Source: Actinomycetota bacterium (GTDB lineage Bacteria > Actinomycetota > Thermoleophilia > Solirubrobacterales > Solirubrobacteraceae). Taken from it: DNA of 8,916 nucleotides. Under the pieces are notes generated by a model. That model was not told the DNA's origin and ran no database searches. It saw only the letters and a program-made list of their open reading frames with translations. The translations under genes and the position numbers were made by a program. Shown here piece by piece: positions 1 to 5,718 of the stretch; within the stretch, counting starts at the first letter, position 1; each line of letters starts with the position of its first letter. The stretch is from assembly GCA_005883255.1 (NCBI GenBank), contig VAXS01000136.1, positions 1-8,916 of the forward strand, in the 5' to 3' direction.

Positions 1-1677
1 CCGGTCGAAGTGCACGATCGCCCCCGCCACCGGCACCACCCGGCCCCCCACCACCGTCGTGGCGTGGAACGTGAACCGCGTGCGGCGCCCCACCACCGGA
101 CGGGACGGCGTGACCGTCAGGTGGATCGCGCCCGCCCGCACCGGTCCCACCGCGCACTTCACCCCGCTGGGTCGCGCTCGCGTTCCCGGCTCCTGGCTGG
201 GCATGTGGTTGGGCGGCACCGGGTACGTCGCGACGATCGGGAGGCCCTCGTCGATCTCGCTGGCCGGCGAGTTCGTCGGGCAGTTGCTCTGGGTGATCGC
301 CGGGTCCGACGGCGAGACCGACGGCAGCGCCGGCACCGACGGGTCGGGAGCCACGAAGTTGAAGGCGCTGGTCAGGTCCCCCGTGACCGAGCGCCGCCAC
401 TTCGTCAGGTTCGGCACCTCGGCCCCGAAGCGCGTCTCGATGAACCGGAGCGTGGAGGTGTGATCGAACACGTCCGACGACACCAGCCCGCCGCGGGCGT
501 CGGGCGACACCACGATCAGCGGCACGCGGAAGCCCAGCCCGATCGGCCCGGCGATCCCCTCGGCGTCGGACGGCAGGGGGGAGACCGTCAGGTACTCGCC
601 CGGCGTCCCCGGCGGCGCCACCGGGGGCGGGACGTGGTCGAAGAAGCCCCCGTTCTCGTCCCAGGTGATGAACAGCGCGGTCTTGGCCCACACCGCCGGG
701 TTGCTCATCAGCGTGGACACCACCTGGCTGGTCGCGTACTCCCCGAGCGCGACCGGCGCCGGCGGGTGCTCGGTCTGCACCAGCGGCGCCAGCACCCACG
801 ACACCGACGGGAGCTGGCCCGCCGCCACATCCGCCTGGAACGTCTCCGGGAACGTCGGCCCGAAGGCGTTCGCGTACAGCTCCGCGTTCTGGTAGTACGC
901 CTTGAAGTACTGCAGGTCGTTGTCGCCGAAGTTGGCGTCCGGACCGCCGTAGACCTTCCACGAGATGCCCCGCGCCTGGAGCTGCTCGGGCATCGTCGTC
1001 CAGGTGAACTGGCCGACCTTCTTGTTGTTCAGCGTCTTGAGCTGCGGTCCGCCGTGGCGTCCGTCGGGATCGATCGTGGCGCTGATCGAGTACAGCCGGT
1101 TCGGGTCGGTGGGCCCGATGAGCGAGCAGTGGTAGCGGTCGCACAGGGTGAACGCGTCGGCCAGCGCGTGGTAGTACTGCAGGTCCTCGCGCTGGTAGTA
1201 GCCCATGGTCAGCGGGCCGTTGGCCGCGCCGTCCGAGGCCATGTGCTCGACCACCCACTTGTCCATCCGCCCCCCGTTCCAGGTGCGGTGCTGCGGCCCC
1301 CAGTCGTGGGTGATGTCGTTGGTGCACTCGCCGTTGGCGTGCTGCGTGTCCAGCCGGAAGGGGAGCAGCCGCCCGCCGAAGCCGGGCGCTCGATAGCCCG
1401 GCTGGGAAAACACGCCCTGGCCGTCGGGGAGCCTGATCGCCCGCGGGTCGGAGAAGCCGCGCACGCCCCGGTAGGTGCCGAAGTAGTTGTCGAACGAGCG
1501 GTTCTCCTGGATGAAGATCACCACGTGCTCGATGTCGGTGAGGTGGCCGCAGCGCGGCGGCTGCGGCGCGGCCAGCGCGCGCTGCAGTGCGCGCTCCAGC
1601 CCCAGCGACCCCAGGCCCAGCGCGGCCGCGCCCGCACCGCCGGCGCGCAGCAGGTCCCGGCGCGTCAGCTCCGGCAT
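1..1677 (-). CDS. Exported phospholipase C-type phosphoesterase (alkaline phosphatase superfamily), 3' end beyond the window
   Basis: Partial gene with 559 codons in the window, open at position 1. The N-terminus carries a twin-arginine signal (LTRRDLLRAG, residues 4-13) followed by an Ala/Gly/Leu-rich hydrophobic stretch and an A-x-A-like end near residue 37, so folded export by Tat is expected. Family motifs appear in order: ENRSFDNYFGT (58-68), HDWGPQH (124-130), PTDPNRLY (189-196), WDENGGFFDHV (339-349) and FDHTSTLRF (404-412). These mark the bacterial phospholipase C/acid phosphatase phosphoesterase family, which hydrolyses phosphodiesters or phosphomonoesters outside the cytoplasm using bound metal. 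From about residue 505 the sequence turns beta-rich and Val/Thr-rich, suggesting an Ig-like C-terminal domain that is cut by the window edge. The ATG is chosen because GAGGTG lies 5 nt upstream and the Tat signal begins directly after it. Substrate (phospholipid or other phosphoester) cannot be told from sequence. Confidence 0.93.
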   Translation of the reverse strand, partial: MPELTRRDLLRAGGAGAAALGLGSLGLERALQRALAAPQPPRCGHLTDIEHVVIFIQENRSFDNYFGTYRGVRGFSDPRAIRLPDGQGVFSQPGYRAPGFGGRLLPFRLDTQHANGECTNDITHDWGPQHRTWNGGRMDKWVVEHMASDGAANGPLTMGYYQREDLQYYHALADAFTLCDRYHCSLIGPTDPNRLYSISATIDPDGRHGGPQLKTLNNKKVGQFTWTTMPEQLQARGISWKVYGGPDANFGDNDLQYFKAYYQNAELYANAFGPTFPETFQADVAAGQLPSVSWVLAPLVQTEHPPAPVALGEYATSQVVSTLMSNPAVWAKTALFITWDENGGFFDHVPPPVAPPGTPGEYLTVSPLPSDAEGIAGPIGLGFRVPLIVVSPDARGGLVSSDVFDHTSTLRFIETRFGAEVPNLTKWRRSVTGDLTSAFNFVAPDPSVPALPSVSPSDPAITQSNCPTNSPASEIDEGLPIVATYPVPPNHMPSQEPGTRARPSGVKCAVGPVRAGAIHLTVTPSRPVVGRRTRFTFHATTVVGGRVVPVAGAIVHFDR

Positions 1678-1680
1678 CGC

Positions 1681-1686
1681 CACCTC
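1681..1686 (-). promoter_or_regulatory. Ribosome binding site of the phosphoesterase
   Basis: On the minus strand GAGGTG precedes the ATG at 1677-1675, with 5 nt between GAGG and the start codon. It is one of the few clear Shine-Dalgarno sites in the window and supports this start over the out-of-frame ATG codons further upstream. Confidence 0.5.
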
Positions 1687-1731
1687 GATGGCCTCTCGAC
1701 GACGATGGCGCGCAGCATGGCGAGTCGGCCC

Positions 1732-1759
1732 CCGGCACGCGCCGGTTGCGTTCCGGTTG
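1732..1759. repeat. Operator-like repeats in the divergent phosphoesterase/SDR gap
   Basis: The 94-bp divergent gap 1678-1771 holds two small repeats. One is an imperfect palindrome with arms CCGGC (1732-1736) and GCCGG (1741-1745). The other is a direct repeat of CCGGTTG at 1742-1748 and 1753-1759, one helical turn (11 bp) apart and ending 12 bp before the SDR start. Position and spacing would suit a regulator binding site. In DNA this GC-rich such short repeats also arise by chance, and I found no convincing -35/-10 pair in the gap on either strand. Confidence 0.3.
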
Positions 1760-1771
1760 AATGGCAGGACG

Positions 1772-2527
1772 ATGAACCTGGGGCTCACCGGCCGTGTCGC
1801 CCTCGTGACAGGAGCCTCCAAGGGCCTGGGTCGGGGCATCGCCGCCGCGCTGGCGGCCGAGGGCGCGCGCGTGGCGATCACCTCGCGCTCGCCGGAGCGG
1901 ATCGAGGCCACGGGCACCGAGATCGGCGCCGCGCTGGCCGTCGCCCACGACGCGGCCGACCTGGACGGCGTCGACGGCCTGGTCGGGCGGGTCGAGGACG
2001 AGCTCGGCCCGGTCGACGTCCTGGTCACCAACACCGGTGGGCCGCCGCCCGGGCCGGACGCCCTCGGCTTCGCACGCGAGCAGTGGGAGCAGGCCTATCG
2101 GACGCTGGTGCTGTTTCCCCTGGCGCTGGTGGAGAGCGTGATCCCCGGCATGCGCGAGCGCCGCTTCGGACGGATCGTCAACGTGTCCTCCACCGCGGTC
2201 CGGGAGCCCATCGACTCGCTCATGCTCTCCAACGCCCACCGCAACGCCACGCTGGCCGCCTTCAAGACCATCGCCCGCCAGGTGGCGCGCGACGGCGTCA
2301 CCCTGAACACCCTTTTGACCGGGCGCATCGCCACCGACCGCATCCTGGACATGGGCGGCTCGCGCGAGGCGGCGGAGGAGGCGGCGGCCCAGGAGGTGCC
2401 GGCCGGCCGGCTGGGGACCGTGGAGGAGTACGCGGCGGTGGCGGCCTTCCTGTGCTCGCAGGCCGCGAGCTACGTCACCGGGGCGGCGATCCCGGTGGAC
2501 GGAGGGCTGCTGCGCTCTCTCCCCTGA
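1772..2527 (+). CDS. Short-chain dehydrogenase/reductase, FabG-like subgroup with non-canonical active site
   Basis: A 251-residue Rossmann-fold SDR of normal family length. The cofactor loop TGASKGLG (13-20) is intact, NTGG (87-90) replaces the usual NNAG, and the serine strand NVSS (137-140) is present. The usual Y-x3-K pair is missing: the expected place, about 13 residues after S140, reads SNAHR (153-157). The LLTGRIATDR segment (181-190) and the C-terminal PVDGG (241-245) are typical of the fold. As I recall, a beta-ketoacyl-ACP-reductase-like SDR subgroup has NTGGPP together with LSN..R at the active site, and this protein fits it. It may therefore be a reductase with altered chemistry or may have no redox activity. 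The ATG at 1772 is preferred because the nearby ATG at 1761 hits a stop after four codons. The gene is divergent from the phosphoesterase and converges on the GST-like gene with only 7 nt between stop codons. Substrate unknown. Confidence 0.9.
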   Translation: MNLGLTGRVALVTGASKGLGRGIAAALAAEGARVAITSRSPERIEATGTEIGAALAVAHDAADLDGVDGLVGRVEDELGPVDVLVTNTGGPPPGPDALGFAREQWEQAYRTLVLFPLALVESVIPGMRERRFGRIVNVSSTAVREPIDSLMLSNAHRNATLAAFKTIARQVARDGVTLNTLLTGRIATDRILDMGGSREAAEEAAAQEVPAGRLGTVEEYAAVAAFLCSQAASYVTGAAIPVDGGLLRSLP

Positions 2528-2534
2528 GCGGTCG

Positions 2535-2855
2535 CTATGCGCCGGGGCCGCCGCCGGCCGGGGCCGCCGCCCCCGCTGGATGGGCCCGCGCCCACTCCAC
2601 GATGCGCTGGGACTCGCCGACCACCTCGCCGTCGTCGGTCACCAGCACGGGGACCGTGTAGCTGCCGGTGAGCTTCTTGACCTCCCGGCGCCCGCGCGTG
2701 CGGTTGAAGATCCCGGGGAGGACGCCCAGCCCGTAGGACCGGATGACCTCGGGGTCGTGACCGGCCTCCCGCAGGGCCCGGTAGGCGTTTCCGCACGGGT
2801 GGCCGCCCGGCCGGGGGGCGGCGGTGAACGTCCCGTAGCAGACATAGAGCTTCAT
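2535..2855 (-). CDS. Small glutathione S-transferase N-terminal / thioredoxin-fold protein
   Basis: A 106-residue protein that covers only a thioredoxin-like GST N-terminal domain. It begins MKLYVCYGTF (strand 1) and has HPCGNAYRALREAG (19-32), which sits where glutaredoxins have CPYC followed by helix 1. YTVPVL (66-71) supplies the cis-proline (P69), and GEVVGES (76-82) is the thiol-binding turn with the E-S pair. The helical GST C-terminal domain is absent. C6 and C21 are the only cysteines, so a monothiol role with glutathione or another actinobacterial thiol is possible, but this is inference. The last 14 residues are a low-complexity Pro/Ala/Gly tail. It starts 12 nt after the thioesterase stop codon on the same strand, so the two are probably one operon. 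No strong Shine-Dalgarno sequence precedes the ATG. Confidence 0.83.
   Translation of the reverse strand: MKLYVCYGTFTAAPRPGGHPCGNAYRALREAGHDPEVIRSYGLGVLPGIFNRTRGRREVKKLTGSYTVPVLVTDDGEVVGESQRIVEWARAHPAGAAAPAGGGPGA
2542..2571. repeat. Short tandem GC repeat inside the GST-like C-terminus
   Basis: CCGGGGCCGCCGCC occurs at 2542-2555 and again at 2558-2571, a 16-bp period with a CCGGCCGG palindrome at the junction (2554-2561). It encodes part of the Pro/Ala/Gly tail of the GST-like protein next to its stop codon. Replication slippage is the simplest explanation. It could form a hairpin between the convergent genes, but there is no T-tract to make it an ordinary intrinsic terminator. Confidence 0.45.
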
Positions 2856-2867
2856 CGGGGGCGGACT

Positions 2868-3665
2868 CTATTCGGTAGCGGGCCGCCGGTCCACGAGCAG
2901 CGTCTGGGCGGCCCGGCCGATCAGGCCCCGCTCGTCGAACAGCGCCGTGTCCGACAGTCCCACGCCGTCGGGAGCGGCGAACGTCACCGAGTCCAGGCAC
3001 ACCCATTCGCCGGCGGGATGGCGGTGCAGGTGGACGGTGAGGTCGGTGTTGATGAACAACCAGCGGTCGAAGGGCAGGGCGGCGCTGACGCCGTTGCCCG
3101 AGTCGGCGGCGACCAGGACCCGGGTGAGGGGCGAGGGCTCGTCGCCGGCGAGCAGCGGAACGCGCATGCGCAGCCAGACCGTGGCCGGGCCCAGCTGGTC
3201 GAAGCGGCCGCGCACGAAACGCCACTCCATCGCGCGGTGGTAGCCGAAGCTCTCGGACGCGCCGGGGAAGACCGCCGGGCCGGGCTCGGCGGCCTCGGGC
3301 AGCGCCGGCGCCGGTGGTCCCGCCAGGTCGCTCGGGAGGTCCAGCCCCGCGGTCCGCACGCGCCAGGCGGTGGCGCGCACGACCTCTCCGCGCTCGTCGG
3401 ACAGCGAGCCCTCGAGCAGCTCCACGCTGCGGCCGGGGCGGGCGACCCGCGCCCGGGGGAGGAGCGGCGCCAGCGGAACCCCGCGCAGGATCTCCAGGCT
3501 GATGCGGCCCACGCGAAACCCGTCGCGGGGCTCGCAGCGCTCGATCTCGCGCCCCAGGAGGCCGGCCGGCGGCCCCGCGTGCTGGAACTCCGGGTCCCAC
3601 GGCCCGCGGGTGTGCGGCGTCGGGACGTACCGATCGCCCTCGCGGACGAAGAAGGCCTCGCTCAC
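2868..3665 (-). CDS. TesB-like acyl-CoA thioesterase (double hotdog)
   Basis: A 265-residue protein of typical length for the double-hotdog thioesterase family. The first hotdog has RGPWDPEFQHAGPPAGLL (20-37), the family's His-Gly/Ala-Gly-Pro-Pro signature before the central helix. The second has FINTDLTVHLHR (204-215), whose D208 aligns by pattern with the catalytic Asp of E. coli TesB. It ends in GLSDTALFDERGLIGRAAQTL (236-256), where Q254 fits the catalytic Gln. Such enzymes hydrolyse fatty acyl-CoA to free acid and CoA in the cytoplasm. The GTG at 3665-3663 is chosen because homologs I recall begin (M/V)SEAFFV and no in-frame ATG lies just upstream. No Shine-Dalgarno sequence is visible, but a -10-like TAGCAT ends 7 nt before the GTG, so the mRNA may be leaderless. 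It is transcribed divergently from the desaturase fusion and is followed by the GST-like gene. Substrate chain length cannot be read from sequence. Confidence 0.88.
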   Translation of the reverse strand: MSEAFFVREGDRYVPTPHTRGPWDPEFQHAGPPAGLLGREIERCEPRDGFRVGRISLEILRGVPLAPLLPRARVARPGRSVELLEGSLSDERGEVVRATAWRVRTAGLDLPSDLAGPPAPALPEAAEPGPAVFPGASESFGYHRAMEWRFVRGRFDQLGPATVWLRMRVPLLAGDEPSPLTRVLVAADSGNGVSAALPFDRWLFINTDLTVHLHRHPAGEWVCLDSVTFAAPDGVGLSDTALFDERGLIGRAAQTLLVDRRPATE

Positions 3666-3672
3666 CGGCGGG

Positions 3673-3678
3673 ATGCTA
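3673..3678 (-). promoter_or_regulatory. Candidate -10 element for a leaderless thioesterase transcript
   Basis: TAGCAT on the minus strand matches the actinobacterial TAnnnT -10 pattern and is followed by exactly 7 nt before the GTG start codon. This would put the transcription start at or next to the first base of the codon. No recognisable -35 element lies 16-18 bp upstream. Leaderless mRNAs starting at ATG or GTG are common in actinobacteria, which supports the reading, but the hexamer alone is weak evidence. Confidence 0.35.
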
Positions 3679-3723
3679 TGGGCCTGCTTGGTCAGCCCGG
3701 CCACGGCGGGGCTCCCCGCGCGA

Positions 3724-3752
3724 TTGACGGTCGCCGGTCGGAGCGGTAGCTT
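3724..3752 (+). promoter_or_regulatory. Candidate sigma70-type promoter of the fusion/CFA operon
   Basis: TTGACG at 3724-3729 and TAGCTT at 3747-3752 are separated by 17 bp, a good fit to a housekeeping -35/-10 pair with the TAG-type -10 often seen in actinobacteria. Transcription would start near 3759 and give a leader of about 108 nt before the TTG start of the desaturase fusion. It is the best promoter match I found in the window. Confidence 0.5.
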
Positions 3753-3767
3753 CGACGCGGCAGGGGC

Positions 3768-3792
3768 CTCTCCGGCGCTCCAGCCGCGAGAG
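3768..3792 (+). other. Possible hairpin in the leader of the desaturase fusion
   Basis: Within the predicted 5' leader, CTCTC+CGG (3768-3775) can pair with CCG (3784-3786) and GAGAG (3788-3792), with one bulged C and an 8-nt loop. The stem is eight base pairs and lies about 75 nt before the start codon. No poly-U follows, so it is not an intrinsic terminator, and I recognise no riboswitch class. A role in mRNA stability or translation is speculative. The rest of 3666-3866 shows nothing beyond this, the two promoter candidates and the ribosome binding site. Confidence 0.3.
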
Positions 3793-3852
3793 ACACGCCT
3801 CCCCAACACCTGAGCAGCCTGGCGGGCCGTCGCGCGGTTCGTCAGGGGCTCG

Positions 3853-3860
3853 AAGGAGAT
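3853..3860 (+). promoter_or_regulatory. Strong ribosome binding site fixing the TTG start of the fusion
   Basis: AAGGAGAT lies 6 nt before TTG at 3867-3869. It is the strongest Shine-Dalgarno match in the window and decides the use of a TTG start, with the first hydrophobic segment following directly. Confidence 0.75.
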
Positions 3861-3866
3861 CCGACC

Positions 3867-5705
3867 TTGTTGCTCATCGGCTTGGCGGCGGCGGCGGCGG
3901 CCTCGGTCGCCTACAACGTGGGGATCGTCCTGCAGGCCCTCGACGCCCGCGAAGCGCCGGCGGAGGAGGGCCTGCGGCTGTCGCTGCTCGCCCGCCTGCT
4001 CCGCCGCAAGCGCTGGGTGGCGGGCTTCCTGCTGGGCGGGGTGGGCTTCGGCCTCCAGGTCCTGGCGCTCGATCAGGCGCCGTTCGTCGTCGTCCAGCCT
4101 GTGCTGGCCGCCGGCCTGCTGCTGGTGCTGTGGCTGGGCGTGCGGGTGCTGGCCGAGCGCGTGGGCAGGTGGGAGCTGGCCGGGGTGGTCGGAATCACCG
4201 GCGGGATCGCGCTGCTGGCCTGGGGAGCCCCCGCCCACACGGAGACCGTGCGCAGCACCGCCGCGGTGATCTCGGTGACCGCGGGGCTCGGCGTGCTCGC
4301 GCTCGTGCCGTTCGCGCTGCGCGGCGGGCGCTTCGACTCGACGATGCTGGTGATCGTCGCGTCGGCGCTGGCCTTCGGGGCGGGCAACATCGCCACCAAG
4401 CTCGTGAGCGATGAGCTCGGCGGCGGGCGATATCTCGTGGCGGCGGTCTGGCTGGGGGTCGCGGCAGCGACGGGCGTGGCGGCGATCGTGACCGAGATGA
4501 CCGCACTCCAGCGCAGCCGGGCGACGGTCGTGGTCCCCGTCTCCCTTGCCGTGCAGACGTTCGTGCCCGTGCTGCTCGAGCCGATCTACCTCAGCGAGCG
4601 TTGGTCCACCGCCGCGTGGTCCGGGGTTCCGCTGATCGGCGGCCTGGTGCTCGTGGCGCTGGGGACCCTGGCCGTCGCCCGCACCCGGGCGGTCAGCGCG
4701 CTGCTCGGCGGCGGGCTGGAGGGCGAGGCGCCCGCGGTCGCACGCCCGGCGCCTCCGGCGCCCGCCCCGGCCACGCCGACGCCGGCGGTGGCGGACGTCC
4801 GTCCGGTGACCTACCCGGCGATCGACCGGCTGGCCAGCGGAGTGGTGACTGCCATACCGCCGGCGCTGATCGTCGCGGCCGCGTGGGTGGGATGGGGCTC
4901 CGCCCTGAACTGGTCCGACCTGGTCGTGCTCGTGGTCACCTACCTGCTCTTCGGGTTCGGGATCACGGTGGGCTTCCACCGCCTGCTCACCCATCGCAGC
5001 TTCCAGACCAGCCGCGCGCTGCGCGCGGTCTTCGCGGCGCTGGGCTCGGCGGCGGTGGAGGGACCGGTGATCGAGTGGGTCGCGACCCATCGCAAGCACC
5101 ACACGTTCTCCGACGTCGAGGGCGATCCCCACAGCCCGCACGTCGGTCACGGCGCCGGCTGGCGCGGGGCGCTGAGCGGCCTGTTCCACGCCCATATCGG
5201 CTGGGTGTTCCGCGACGCCGAGGTCGCCGACGAGCGCCGCTACGCCCGGGACCTGCTGGAGGAGCCGGCGCTGCGCTTCGTCGATCGCAGCTTCATCGCC
5301 TGGGTCGTGCTGGGCCTGGCCTTCTCGTTCGGCCTGGGGATGGCGCTGACCGGCTCGGTGGCCGGTGGGCTGACCGGCCTGCTGTGGGGAGGTGCGGTGC
5401 GCATCTTCCTGCTCCACCACGCGACGTTCAGCATCAACTCCGTATGCCACTTCTTCGGCCGCCGGCCGTTCGCCACCGGCGACGAGTCGCGCAACGTGGC
5501 CTGGCTGGCCCTGCCCACGATGGGGGAGTCCTGGCACAACAACCACCACGCCTTTCCGACCTCGGCTCGGCATGGCCTGGGGCGCTGGCAGTTCGACGGG
5601 TCGGCGGTGGTCATCCGCGTGCTCGAGCTCACTGGGCTGGCCTGGGACGTCGTGCGCGTCCCGCCCGCCCGCGCGGCCCGGAAGGCGGCGGGTCAGCTGT
5701 CCTGA
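3867..5705 (+). CDS. Fusion of a DMT-transporter-like domain and a fatty acid desaturase
   Basis: A 612-residue integral membrane protein with two parts. Residues 1 to about 275 form roughly eight to ten hydrophobic segments with DMT/EamA-like features: YNVGIVLQALDAREAP (16-31), LDQAPFVVVQPVLAAGL (68-84) and WELAGVVGITGGIALLAWG (102-120). A Pro/Ala linker (about 285-310) leads to a complete desaturase (about 315-600). Its di-iron histidine boxes are HRLLTH (371-376), HRKHH (408-412, followed by TFSDVEGDPHSP) and HNNHH (557-561). SINSVCHFFGRRPF (522-535) is also characteristic of Delta9 acyl-CoA/acyl-lipid desaturases. The desaturase would insert a cis double bond into a fatty acyl chain with O2 and an electron donor, which is not encoded here. 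The role of the transporter half is unknown; it might flip or sense lipid, or only anchor the enzyme. The reading frame is open throughout with uniform codon bias, and the linker argues for a real fusion. The start is set by a strong ribosome binding site. The CFA synthase gene follows 13 nt later, and the thioesterase is divergent. Confidence 0.92.
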   Translation: MLLIGLAAAAAASVAYNVGIVLQALDAREAPAEEGLRLSLLARLLRRKRWVAGFLLGGVGFGLQVLALDQAPFVVVQPVLAAGLLLVLWLGVRVLAERVGRWELAGVVGITGGIALLAWGAPAHTETVRSTAAVISVTAGLGVLALVPFALRGGRFDSTMLVIVASALAFGAGNIATKLVSDELGGGRYLVAAVWLGVAAATGVAAIVTEMTALQRSRATVVVPVSLAVQTFVPVLLEPIYLSERWSTAAWSGVPLIGGLVLVALGTLAVARTRAVSALLGGGLEGEAPAVARPAPPAPAPATPTPAVADVRPVTYPAIDRLASGVVTAIPPALIVAAAWVGWGSALNWSDLVVLVVTYLLFGFGITVGFHRLLTHRSFQTSRALRAVFAALGSAAVEGPVIEWVATHRKHHTFSDVEGDPHSPHVGHGAGWRGALSGLFHAHIGWVFRDAEVADERRYARDLLEEPALRFVDRSFIAWVVLGLAFSFGLGMALTGSVAGGLTGLLWGGAVRIFLLHHATFSINSVCHFFGRRPFATGDESRNVAWLALPTMGESWHNNHHAFPTSARHGLGRWQFDGSAVVIRVLELTGLAWDVVRVPPARAARKAAGQLS

Positions 5706-5718
5706 CTCGCGGTGCGCG

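Noticed and set aside
2528..2580. Bidirectional terminator between the SDR and the GST-like gene
   Set aside because: The GC repeat can fold but lies inside the GST-like coding region and no T-tract follows on either strand.
10..2661. An 883-codon open frame on the + strand across the phosphoesterase and SDR
   Set aside because: It is Arg/His/Pro-rich with no recognisable domain and lies antisense to the phosphoesterase and out of frame with the SDR. Both of those have clear motifs. Long spurious frames are expected at this GC content.
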